DNA of 8,833 nt from CAYVTD01 sp964577665 (GCA_964577665.1 CAZOBD010000167.1:1-8833); one strand, 5' to 3'. Numbered from the stretch's first letter, positions 1 through 5,609 are shown. Numbers and translations: made by a program. Notes: a model not told the origin generated them from the sequence alone.

Positions 1-45
1 TGGCTGGAGATTGCTTCGTCTCTTCGCTCCTCGCAATGACGAAAC
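1..45. repeat. Short intergenic repeat with ATTGC/GCAAT arms
   Basis: The stretch has outer arms ATTGC at 10-14 and GCAAT at 33-37 around a CTTCG/CTC-rich centre. It resembles short imperfect palindromes that recur between genes in many bacterial genomes (from memory, not searched). Only one copy is in this window, so calling it dispersed is inference. It begins at the window edge and may be incomplete on the left. No coding potential is evident. Confidence 0.45.
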
Positions 46-55
46 AGAAGGAAAA

Positions 56-88
56 AGATGTCCGACATCTGGCAGATGTTGGACATCT
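56..88. repeat. Dispersed 33-bp palindrome, copy 1
   Basis: Two 16-bp arms (56-71 and 73-88) flank a single G at 72. They pair completely except for one mismatch at position 64 (G where the partner arm needs A). The second copy at 4547-4579 has perfect arms. Both copies have an A-run on the left and GAAACG on the right, so similarity extends past the palindrome. Read on the minus strand, the hairpin is followed by a short U-run. However, no minus-strand gene lies just to its right, so a terminator role here is not supported by context. Confidence 0.8.
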
Positions 89-131
89 GAAACGGTTGTG
101 AAAAATTAACAGATGAAATTGCTGCTGTGTT

Positions 132-169
132 TCTCATACGTGAGATTCCGCAACAAGTGCGGAATGACA
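132..169. repeat. Hairpin repeat containing GCAACAAGT, copy 1
   Basis: A perfect 7-bp inverted repeat, ATTCCGC (145-151) and GCGGAAT (159-165), encloses the loop AACAAGT. It is followed by GACAAG. A smaller hairpin, TCTCA-TACG-TGAGA, abuts it at 132-145. The loop and right flank recur at 4258-4280, and a related inverted form lies at 4441-4492. It sits about 45 bp upstream of the cyclotransferase start, so it may lie in that gene's leader. Whether it affects expression is unknown. Confidence 0.55.
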
Positions 170-213
170 AGATTTTTTAAGAATAGAGGAGTAAATATAA
201 ACAAAGGAAACAA

Positions 214-1089
214 ATGAGAATTAGTTATTTATTAGTTATATTTCTTTCTGCCGTATTTTTTTTTCAGGGATGCCGCAACGGAGGAAGCGAAAACGGTAAA
301 TCTTCCGAAGTGTCAAAAAAAACTGAAAATAAGCCGGAATTTAAAATAACTCTGCCCGAAAAAAAGAATGTTAATCCCTCATTCTCACTTCCACCCGGAG
401 ATTTCGCCGTCGAAGTAATTAAAACATATCCACATCTTAGAAGCTCATTCACTCAGGGGCTGGAATATGTTGACAGATGTATCTATGAAAGCACGGGCAT
501 GGTCGGCTCCTCTGCGATAAAAAAGTGCGAGCTTGAAACGGGTAAAGTTCTTAAAAAACAGCAGATACCCGGACTTCATTTCGGCGAGGGATTAACCGTT
601 TTCGGAAACAGGATTTTTCAGCTTACATGGCGCTCAGGCACTTGCTTCGTGTGGGAAAAAGAAAGCTTTGAAATGCTGACTTCTTACAATTATGACGGCG
701 AAGGATGGGGCATCACCAACGACGGCGAACAGCTTATAATGAGCACCGGAAGCAATATATTAAAATTTATAGACCCCGACGGTTTTTCCGAAATTCGCCG
801 CCTTGAAATTATGTTTCAAAACTATCCCTTGGATTATCTGAACGAACTGGAGTACGTCAATGGTGAAATTTGGGCTAATGTCTGGCAGAAAGACCATATA
901 TTCAGGATTGAACCCGAGAGCGGCAGAGTTCTCGGCAGAATAGACATCTCCCCTCTTTACAAATATCTCAAACCCACAGACACTCCCGACGTGCTAAACG
1001 GCATTGCTTATGAAGCAGAGAATAACAGAATTTTTGTTACCGGTAAATATTGGCCCTTTATTTTTGAAATTAAACCTATTGCAAAATGA
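214..1089 (+). CDS. Glutaminyl-peptide cyclotransferase (glutamine cyclotransferase), lipoprotein
   Basis: This 291-residue protein should convert N-terminal glutamine of peptides to pyroglutamate, releasing ammonia, outside the cytoplasm. Residues 1-20 form a lipoprotein signal: a hydrophobic stretch ending F-Q-G-C with the lipidated Cys at 20. A Ser/Lys/Glu-rich linker runs to about residue 60, followed by a beta-propeller of the bacterial glutamine cyclotransferase family. Family motifs seen are FTQGL (79-83), YESTG (91-95), FGEGL (123-127), EGWG (163-166), LNELE (209-213), IWANVWQKD (219-227), DVLNGIAY (259-266) and VTGKYWP (275-281). The ATG at 214 has AAAGGA about 7 nt upstream, and the signal peptide starts there, supporting this start. 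The stop overlaps the hpt start (ATGA), implying co-transcription and coupled translation. The physiological substrate cannot be inferred, and a metabolic link to purine salvage is not obvious. Confidence 0.94.
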   Translation: MRISYLLVIFLSAVFFFQGCRNGGSENGKSSEVSKKTENKPEFKITLPEKKNVNPSFSLPPGDFAVEVIKTYPHLRSSFTQGLEYVDRCIYESTGMVGSSAIKKCELETGKVLKKQQIPGLHFGEGLTVFGNRIFQLTWRSGTCFVWEKESFEMLTSYNYDGEGWGITNDGEQLIMSTGSNILKFIDPDGFSEIRRLEIMFQNYPLDYLNELEYVNGEIWANVWQKDHIFRIEPESGRVLGRIDISPLYKYLKPTDTPDVLNGIAYEAENNRIFVTGKYWPFIFEIKPIAK

Positions 1090-1655
1090 GAAAAGAAGTT
1101 ATTTTTAATGAAGAAAATCCCTCTGAAATAACAGTACTTGACAGAGTTTTCAAGAAATTTATCGCCAGCGAAGATATACTGAAAATTATAAACGATATTG
1201 CATCTAGAATAAACAAAGACTATGCGGACAGAAAACCGCTGTTTCTAATAGTGTTAAAAGGATCTGTATTTTTTGCTGCGGATCTTCTAAAAAAAATAAG
1301 TGTTGACTGTGAAATTGATACAATAGCCGCAAAGAGTTACGGCAGAAATATTGAAAGTTCCGGCACTGTTCATTTATCCGAATTGAGCGAGAACCTGTCA
1401 GGCAAAGATATTATTATAATCGAAGATATAGTTGACACCGGATTGACACTTCAATCACTAATAGAAAAACTTACCGAACAGAGAATAAACTCTCTCGAAA
1501 CAGTTTCACTTTTAGTTAAACCTGCAAAGCTTAAATCAAGAGTGCCCGTAAAATATACCGGCATGGAAATACCTCCCGACTTCATTGTAGGTTATGGTAT
1601 GGACTACGCCGAAGCCGGCAGAAATCTTCCTGACATTTACAGGCTGAAAGCGTGA
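1086..1655 (+). CDS. hpt: Hypoxanthine phosphoribosyltransferase
   Basis: A cytoplasmic purine-salvage enzyme of 189 residues that joins hypoxanthine (often also guanine) to PRPP, giving IMP or GMP and pyrophosphate. Visible type I phosphoribosyltransferase motifs are LKGS at 57-60, the flexible-loop K-S-Y-G at 83-86, the PRPP-binding loop IIIIEDIVDTGLTL at 109-122 with the paired acidic residues E113-D114, the base-contacting LVKP region at 143-146, and PPDFIVGYGMDYAE...LPDIY at 163-185. It is about ten residues longer than typical Hpt at the N-terminus. Start ATG 1086 overlaps the stop of the cyclotransferase and has no own Shine-Dalgarno motif, which suggests translational coupling. Its last 19 bp overlap the 3' end of the convergent surface-protein gene, leaving no room for an intergenic terminator. 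Family assignment is secure; preference between hypoxanthine and guanine is not readable. Confidence 0.96.
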   Translation: MRKEVIFNEENPSEITVLDRVFKKFIASEDILKIINDIASRINKDYADRKPLFLIVLKGSVFFAADLLKKISVDCEIDTIAAKSYGRNIESSGTVHLSELSENLSGKDIIIIEDIVDTGLTLQSLIEKLTEQRINSLETVSLLVKPAKLKSRVPVKYTGMEIPPDFIVGYGMDYAEAGRNLPDIYRLKA

Positions 1656-3517
1656 ATTCTCTTAATAAATACTATTCCAAAAACAATAGCCAGAACTGCA
1701 AGCACGGCAAAATGCCAAGGCTCAAAGAGAGGAATGATATATAAAGCACCTGCTCCCCCAGCCGGATCTGTGATAACACCCGGAATATTGTCAATGTCGC
1801 CTGCACCGTTGTCATAAACGGTATATTCTAAAATAGTTAACTGGCGACCCTGATCGTATGTTTTAGTATAAGGTATGTTTATTATCCACTGTCCGTTTGG
1901 TCCTGTCAGGTAATTATATTTAACCAGATACATATCATTTGGAATTGCAATATCGTGATAAATCAGCTTAATAGTTGCCTCAGACACCCCGATGATCTGG
2001 AAAAAAGTCAGGTTGAAAGGCAGATTATGCACACCTCCCGGAAAGTCGGTAAATTCATCTACATTGTGAAGCTGAACGCTGCCGTTGTTGGTACATTCTA
2101 CGGTTACATAGCCGATGCCTGATCTGTATGTAGCTACGTGTGGCTGCTCGGAGTCAATAAATCCGTCATAATTGCCGTCGCCTCTGTTGGGTGCGTTGTC
2201 TTCTGCATTGTTTTTGCTTTTATTGTCGCCGTCGTCGCCGTATTCAAAAGCGCCTATATCATAATGTGTACCGTTGTCTGAGCGCAGGATGCCGCGCTGG
2301 TCAGTAGAAGGGGAACTGTTGTAAGGGGAAGGTATTTTGTTTACGGGAAGGCTGTTTTCGCTGCTTGTAGCAACTGTCTGAGTGAATCCGCCGTTCCATG
2401 CCAGGCTGTTTTCTAAGCTGGGGTCAAGCGGAGAAGCGGAAGTGCCGACCCAGTCATTATTTCCATTAGGACTTCCCGCAGGAAACTCAGAAGTAACTGT
2501 TTCATTATTTCCTATTATGTTATAGCCCTCGGTAGTGTAGGGATTATTCAAGCCCGCAAAACCGCCGAGATCATCTCCTGTATTATCAGCAGTATTGCCG
2601 GCAACAATAGTATTAGTAAGAGTGCAGCTACTGTTAGAAAGTTCTAAATCATCCACGTAAATGCCGCCGCCATAATCTGAATTGTTTCCAACGACTGTTG
2701 AGTTATAGATTTTTACATCTGAACAAATAGTTCCCTCTTGATCTCCATTAAACGGTCCAAGTTCCTGATCAATACAGCCTGCATAAATGCCGCCGCCGTG
2801 ACCGTTATCATCACTATTGCCATATATGGTGCTGTTTTTAATAACGGCGTCGGCGCCCAGCAAATATATGCCGCCGCCGGAATCTCCGGAATAAGTTTCA
2901 TTATTTTCTATAGTGCAGCCTGTCATGGTCAGTTCACCGGCAATTACGGCTATGCCGCCGCCCATATTTGCCTCGCAGTAATTTACTGTGCAGTCGGTTA
3001 TTGTTAAATCTCCTATACATACAATACCGCCGCCTCNNNNNNNNNNNNNNNNNNNNNNNNNNNNNNNNNNNNNNNNNNNNNNNNNNNNNNNNNNNNNNNN
3101 NNNNNNNNNNNNNNNNNNNNNNNNNNNNNNNNNNNNTCCGCCTAATGTTTCTTCTAAGCCATTTCCCTCACCGTTTGTGATTGTTACTCCTGAAATACTA
3201 ACATCAACATCAATATCCCCTTGGGATAATAAATCTACTAAAATCAATGAATAACCGTCGCAGTCAATATAAAAGAGATTTGCGCCCGGACCGTTGATTG
3301 TAATATCGTCTTCAATGAATAAATAATCGCTTAAAGTCAAAGTGCCGGATGTGCGTATGTTTATTATATCTCCGTCGCCTGCCTGAGCAATTGCCCAGGG
3401 AAGTGAATATTGCGTTTGATCATCGCTGCTTGTGTTGTAAACGTTGTAAGTTGTGGAAAAAGCGGAATTTAATAAGGCAAATAAGAGAATAATTAAAAGA
3501 GATGAATACTTTAACAT
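1637..3517 (-). CDS. Beta-helix surface protein with choice-of-anchor Q/U-like domains and variant IPTL-type sorting signal
   Basis: A secreted, probably surface-anchored protein of about 626 residues as assembled, with 34 undetermined residues (128-161) from the N gap. Residues 1-21 form a signal peptide. Residues 38-54 resemble the SLREAI-type start of parallel beta-helix proteins. GGGI(Y/V/A) turns recur at 162, 187, 214, 241 and 283, with TITDC/STIYGN-like rungs. Residues 360-427 match choice-of-anchor Q domains (DPSL, DQRGILR, DIGAFEYG). Residues 447-588 look like choice-of-anchor U: DGNYDGFIDSEQ, GYVTVE, a WIIN strand, GAGDIDNIPGVITDP. The tail has I-P-x4-W at 595-601, one membrane helix (602-618) and KR, as in IPTL-CTERM signals, then HAFSL. 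The start ATG follows GGGAGGA. Function is unknown; adhesion or polysaccharide binding are possibilities. No catalytic residues were recognised. Confidence 0.85.
   Translation of the reverse strand: MLKYSSLLIILLFALLNSAFSTTYNVYNTSSDDQTQYSLPWAIAQAGDGDIINIRTSGTLTLSDYLFIEDDITINGPGANLFYIDCDGYSLILVDLLSQGDIDVDVSISGVTITNGEGNGLEETLGGXXXXXXXXXXXXXXXXXXXXXXXXXXXXXXXXXXGGGIVCIGDLTITDCTVNYCEANMGGGIAVIAGELTMTGCTIENNETYSGDSGGGIYLLGADAVIKNSTIYGNSDDNGHGGGIYAGCIDQELGPFNGDQEGTICSDVKIYNSTVVGNNSDYGGGIYVDDLELSNSSCTLTNTIVAGNTADNTGDDLGGFAGLNNPYTTEGYNIIGNNETVTSEFPAGSPNGNNDWVGTSASPLDPSLENSLAWNGGFTQTVATSSENSLPVNKIPSPYNSSPSTDQRGILRSDNGTHYDIGAFEYGDDGDNKSKNNAEDNAPNRGDGNYDGFIDSEQPHVATYRSGIGYVTVECTNNGSVQLHNVDEFTDFPGGVHNLPFNLTFFQIIGVSEATIKLIYHDIAIPNDMYLVKYNYLTGPNGQWIINIPYTKTYDQGRQLTILEYTVYDNGAGDIDNIPGVITDPAGGAGALYIIPLFEPWHFAVLAVLAIVFGIVFIKRIHAFSL
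3037..3136. other. Assembly gap of 100 N inside the beta-helix gene
   Basis: Exactly 100 consecutive N, the usual placeholder for a gap of unknown length. Both flanks encode glycine-rich beta-helix turns (L-G-G on the N-terminal side, G-G-G-I on the C-terminal side), so repeated CGCCGCC-rich sequence probably broke the assembly. With 100 N, the reading frame is open and meaningful on both sides. The true gap length is therefore probably congruent to 1 modulo 3, or the gene is broken in the gap. Confidence 0.98.
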
Positions 3518-3520
3518 TGT

Positions 3521-3527
3521 TCCTCCC
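3521..3527 (-). promoter_or_regulatory. Strong ribosome binding site of the surface-protein gene
   Basis: On the minus strand GGGAGGA lies 3 nt before ATG 3517. It is one of the strongest Shine-Dalgarno matches in the window, although the spacing is short. Together with the signal peptide it fixes the start. Confidence 0.65.
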
Positions 3528-3569
3528 GAATATTAAGTAAATAAATCTATTGTTTTTATTAAGTTTATT

Positions 3570-3597
3570 CAAAATACAACAATATTGTTAGTGCAAA
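3570..3597 (-). promoter_or_regulatory. Candidate Bacteroidota-type promoter for the surface-protein gene
   Basis: On the minus strand TTTG (3597-3594) is followed after 17 nt by TATTTTG (3576-3570). This is one base short of the TAnnTTTG -7 element known from Bacteroidota, with a TTTG -33 element at allowed spacing. Transcription would start about 45 nt before the ATG. The AT-rich background makes chance matches likely, so this is tentative. Confidence 0.28.
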
Positions 3598-3734
3598 TTA
3601 AATATAAATTTTTATAAATGGTATTAATATTTATTCATATAAAGGATTGTACTTTTTGGGTTATTTAGCTTGTATGAATAAGTTTTATTATTAATATTTA
3701 AAACTGAAATATTTAATACTTTTATTACAATTTT

Positions 3735-3767
3735 AACGCATGAAAAATAATTTTGTGCGTTTTTTTC
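3735..3767 (+). terminator. Terminator-like A/T-rich hairpin
   Basis: AACGCA (3735-3740) pairs with TGCGTT (3756-3761). AAAA and TTTT in the interior could extend the stem, and a run of seven T follows at 3760-3766. The form suits an intrinsic terminator on the plus strand, but no plus-strand gene precedes it and the stem is weak. It may be a by-product of base composition. Confidence 0.22.
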
Positions 3768-3858
3768 ATTTATTTTTAATGAATAAATGATGAATGAAAG
3801 GATGTTTTTCTTTATTTGACATATTTTATTTTATATATAAAGACTTAGAAATATATTT

Positions 3859-3932
3859 GAAACGTTTTGAAGGTCAATTGAAAAGAGAAGAATTAACAGG
3901 GAAACGTTTTGATACATGAAAATAACGTTTTG
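3859..3932. repeat. Three AACGTTTTG motifs at 42- and 21-bp spacing
   Basis: GAAACGTTTTGA occurs identically at 3859-3870 and 3901-3912, and AACGTTTTG again at 3924-3932. The AACGTTTTG starts (3861, 3903, 3924) are 42 and 21 bp apart. Each contains the palindrome AACGTT, and the first two contain AAACGTTT. Equal-phase palindromes suggest protein binding sites on one face of the helix, or decayed outer units of the neighbouring 21-bp array. They lie about 345-415 bp upstream of the surface-protein start. Confidence 0.6.
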
Positions 3933-3975
3933 TAAATATTTTTAGATGCACTTTTATTAATAAATACGCTTCATT

Positions 3976-4080
3976 CGGTCTCCGTAGCCTTTCAATCGGT
4001 CTCCATAGCCTTTTAATCGGTCTCCGTTGCTTTAAAATCGGTCTCCGTAGCCTTTTAATCGGTCTCCGTTGCTTTTTGAT
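3976..4080. repeat. Tandem array of five 21-bp units
   Basis: Units start at 3976, 3997, 4018, 4039 and 4060. Each begins CGGTCTCC, followed by GTAGCC or GTTGC and a T-rich end finishing in AT. Units 1, 2 and 4 are of type A (TAGCCTTT) and units 3 and 5 of type B (TTGCTTT). The order A-A-B-A-B suggests that a 42-bp A-B dimer was duplicated. A partial unit precedes it (ACGCTTCATT at 3966-3975). TTTTGAT ends recur at 4080, 4101 and 4121, a degenerate continuation. There are no spacers, so it is not CRISPR. A 21-bp period equals about two helical turns, which would place T-tracts in phase. Confidence 0.92.
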
Positions 4081-4257
4081 TGCTTTTTATATTGTTTTGA
4101 TATAGTTTCATATTTTTTGATTATTAATTTTCTTTGTTTTATATAAAAAGAAAATGAATATTATTAATTTTTTAGTTATTAAATTTTTATTTCTGTTTAT
4201 TTAATAGCTGAATATCTAAATTTTAAATATAGTTTATTCTGCTTTTCTTGAGTTTTT

Positions 4258-4280
4258 GCAACAAGTTCAGCATGACAGAG
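4258..4280. repeat. GCAACAAGT repeat fragment, copy 2
   Basis: The stretch shares the GCAACAAGT core and ATGACA flank with 150-171. Here the left arm is replaced by T-rich sequence, so the hairpin cannot form. It looks like a decayed or truncated copy. Confidence 0.5.
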
Positions 4281-4317
4281 ATGCGGATTTTAAATGGTAA
4301 ATACAAAATATAAACAG

Positions 4318-4362
4318 ATGAAACATCCATGATTAAGGTAAACACACAAAGGGGTGATTATT
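4318..4362. repeat. 45-bp dispersed repeat, copy 1
   Basis: It aligns without gaps to 8763-8807, with 37 of 45 bases identical by hand alignment. Shared blocks are ATGAAACA, CCATGA, the AAACACACAA region, and TGATTATT after a GGGG. Both copies begin with a five-codon ATG-to-TGA stub, so it is not coding. The two copies lie 4.4 kb apart in the same orientation, in unrelated intergenic regions. Confidence 0.75.
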
Positions 4363-4400
4363 TGAGAGTTAATCCAAAACAGAGTTTTGAAAGAAAAGTA

Positions 4401-4426
4401 CATTCCCAAATCGGAGTTTGGGAATG
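4401..4426. repeat. Perfect 10-bp inverted repeat, CATTCCCAAA hairpin
   Basis: CATTCCCAAA (4401-4410) and TTTGGGAATG (4417-4426) pair perfectly around the loop TCGGAG. No T-run follows on either strand, so it is not a standard terminator. It resembles short hairpin repeats found between genes in many bacteria (recollection, not searched). Confidence 0.7.
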
Positions 4427-4440
4427 AGATGCACCATGGT

Positions 4441-4492
4441 TGTCATTCTCTCCCTGTGCCGAAAGCTTGTTTCAGTATTGTTTCAGAATCTC
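4441..4492. repeat. Inverted, rearranged relative of the hairpin repeat at 132-169
   Basis: Read on the minus strand it starts GAGATTCTGAAACAA and ends GAATGACA, the two ends of the same kind of element. The middle contains a second TACTGAAACAAG and unrelated sequence. It looks like an element partly duplicated or disrupted by insertion. Confidence 0.4.
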
Positions 4493-4546
4493 ACTGATGA
4501 GGAACACACCCCATAATCCACTCTGATGCACAGTATGGAAGAAAAA

Positions 4547-4579
4547 AGATGTCCAACATCTGCCAGATGTTGGACATCT
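4547..4579 (-). terminator. Intrinsic terminator of folB-folK; 33-bp palindrome, copy 2
   Basis: The 16-bp arms 4547-4562 and 4564-4579 pair perfectly around one base. On the minus strand the hairpin is followed directly by a run of U (A-run at 4542-4547), the form of a strong rho-independent terminator, about 80 bp after the folK stop. The same palindrome occurs at 56-88, so a dispersed repeat seems to serve as the terminator here. Confidence 0.75.
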
Positions 4580-4657
4580 GAAACGTGGAGTTAAATATAA
4601 ACAGTTGATAAATATAACATCCTTTGCCGTAATTTCATAAGCAGCGTTTTAAAAATA

Positions 4658-5161
4658 TTATTCCGGAAGAACTTCAGCTTCGTCACGGCAGAGTTCAAAG
4701 AGAGTTTTAACGGAAAGATTTAAAACGGGGTGAATGGCATCATGTGCAATTTCGGCTGCAGGCTCGAGAACAAAACGCCTTTCGTGCATCCTGGGATGCG
4801 GCACTGTCAGCATTTCGCTTTTTATTATTTCACTGCCGAAAAGCAGAATGTCAATGTCAATTTCCCGCTCGTGCCATCGGGGGCGCTCCTTTCTGCCAAT
4901 TTGTATTTCTGTTTGTTTGCATACCCTGTAAAACTCCGAAAGAGATAGTTCCGTTTCCAGTAAAGCGGCTGCATTGAGAAACCAAGGCTGCTCAAGGAAA
5001 CCTACGGGTTCTGTTTCGTAAAACTTCGATATATCTATCAGTCTTCCCGCTCCTTCATGCAAAAGTATTTCAAGAGCCTTTTCGATGTTTTTTCTTCTAT
5101 CCCCAAGATTGGAGCCGAAAGAAAGCAGAACATTTATTTTAATATTGCGTGTATGTCTCAT
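4658..5161 (-). CDS. folK: 2-amino-4-hydroxy-6-hydroxymethyldihydropteridine pyrophosphokinase (HPPK)
   Basis: A cytoplasmic enzyme of 167 residues that transfers pyrophosphate from ATP to 6-hydroxymethyl-7,8-dihydropterin, the step before dihydropteroate synthase in folate synthesis. HPPK motifs are complete: GSNLGD at 16-21, YETEPVGFLEQPWFLNA at 48-64, the ATP/pterin loop GRKERPRWHEREIDIDILLFG region at 89-109 with the Mg-binding pair D102 and D104, and VPHPRMHERRFVLEPAAEIA at 120-139. Length is close to the E. coli enzyme (about 159), with a few extra N-terminal residues. Start ATG shares one base with the folB stop (TAATG), so translation is probably coupled to folB. It is the last gene before a strong hairpin terminator. 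All key residues are present. No dihydropteroate synthase or GTP cyclohydrolase gene is in the window. Confidence 0.97.
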   Translation of the reverse strand: MRHTRNIKINVLLSFGSNLGDRRKNIEKALEILLHEGAGRLIDISKFYETEPVGFLEQPWFLNAAALLETELSLSEFYRVCKQTEIQIGRKERPRWHEREIDIDILLFGSEIIKSEMLTVPHPRMHERRFVLEPAAEIAHDAIHPVLNLSVKTLFELCRDEAEVLPE

Positions 5162-5544
5162 TAGTCGGGTTTGCGTTCCATTGACTGCTCGGCTTCTACG
5201 TATTTAACGACGCGGCGGATAGGAGCGTTCATTTTTCTGACGCGCACATTGGCTTTCACGAGATGTGGAAATCGCTCCATAGCCATATTTAAAATTTCGT
5301 TAGCTATTGTTTCAATCAGATTGTAGTTTTCGCCTGCAATAGCTTCTTCGATGCAAAACATTGCTTCTTCATAATTCAAAGCGTCTTTAACGTCGTCGTT
5401 TATGATTGCTTTTCTTGAGTCGTAGTAAAGCTCGAGGTCAACCTGATACTTTCCGCCGAGGTTCTGCTCTTCGGCTTTCACACCGTGATAAGCGTAAAAC
5501 TCAGCGTCTTTTATTGCCAGTTTGGACAATGATGCAATTTTCAT
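5161..5544 (-). CDS. folB: Dihydroneopterin aldolase
   Basis: A 127-residue cytoplasmic aldolase of the tunnelling fold that cleaves 7,8-dihydroneopterin to 6-hydroxymethyl-7,8-dihydropterin and glycolaldehyde, making the substrate of the next gene, folK. Motifs seen are YHGV at 19-22 followed by E25/E26 and LGGKYQVDLEL, DALNYEE at 54-60 with the conserved Tyr58, LIETIANEI at 76-84 with the pterin-anchoring Glu78, and VRKMNAPI at 102-109 with catalytic Lys104. The usual K-P-x-A-P-I has M in place of the first P, a mild variant. The ATG at 5544 matches the family N-terminus, but no clear Shine-Dalgarno precedes it. The gene is 113 bp downstream of the S9 peptidase on the same strand. A possible promoter and a weak hairpin in that gap suggest folBK may be transcribed on its own. 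Confidence 0.95.
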   Translation of the reverse strand: MKIASLSKLAIKDAEFYAYHGVKAEEQNLGGKYQVDLELYYDSRKAIINDDVKDALNYEEAMFCIEEAIAGENYNLIETIANEILNMAMERFPHLVKANVRVRKMNAPIRRVVKYVEAEQSMERKPD

Positions 5545-5576
5545 ATATTTTCATTAATAATTTAACATGAAAAAAA

Positions 5577-5584
5577 CAAAAATA
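5577..5584 (-). promoter_or_regulatory. Candidate -7 element for folBK
   Basis: On the minus strand TATTTTTG matches TAnnTTTG exactly, 32 nt before the folB ATG. No TTTG -33 element lies at the right spacing, and the context is AT-rich, so the call is weak. Confidence 0.25.
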
Positions 5585-5609
5585 AGAAATTATTGTAAGT
5601 AAAAGAAAT

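Larger units (their letters stand above)
3518..4657. other. Long AT-rich, repeat-bearing intergenic region without a convincing gene
   Basis: This 1140-bp stretch separates the 3' end of folK from the 5' end of the surface-protein gene. Both genes are on the minus strand, so it is the upstream region of the surface-protein gene. The part from 3518 to about 4250 is extremely AT-rich, holds the AACGTT motif series (3859-3932) and the 21-bp tandem repeats (3976-4080), and may be intrinsically curved. The part from about 4250 to 4600 is a mosaic of short repeats and hairpins. No reading frame with a plausible start, ribosome site and protein-like composition was found. No tRNA or transposase remnant was recognised. 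Confidence 0.75.

Noticed and set aside
2713..3254. Small frames on both strands inside the surface-protein gene, some crossing the N gap
   Set aside because: They lie inside a clearly coding region with strong domain matches, and their residues are artefacts of the GGGIY codons read in other frames.
3518..3960. Replication origin suggested by AT-richness and repeats
   Set aside because: No DnaA-box-like TTATCCACA sequences or origin-associated genes were seen.
3976..4080. CRISPR array
   Set aside because: Units are directly adjacent with no unique spacers, there are only five, and no cas gene is present.
3874..4086. Minus-strand open frame through the 21-bp array, giving seven-residue repeats such as I-K-R-L-R-R-P
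   Set aside because: It runs about 70 codons between stops but has no ATG and no ribosome site. Because 21 is a multiple of 3, any open frame in the array repeats, and a plus-strand frame (G-L-R-S-L-L-I type) is also open. Probably non-coding.
4730..4977. Plus-strand open frames antisense to folK
   Set aside because: folK is complete with all motifs. These frames are low-quality shadows with no family resemblance.
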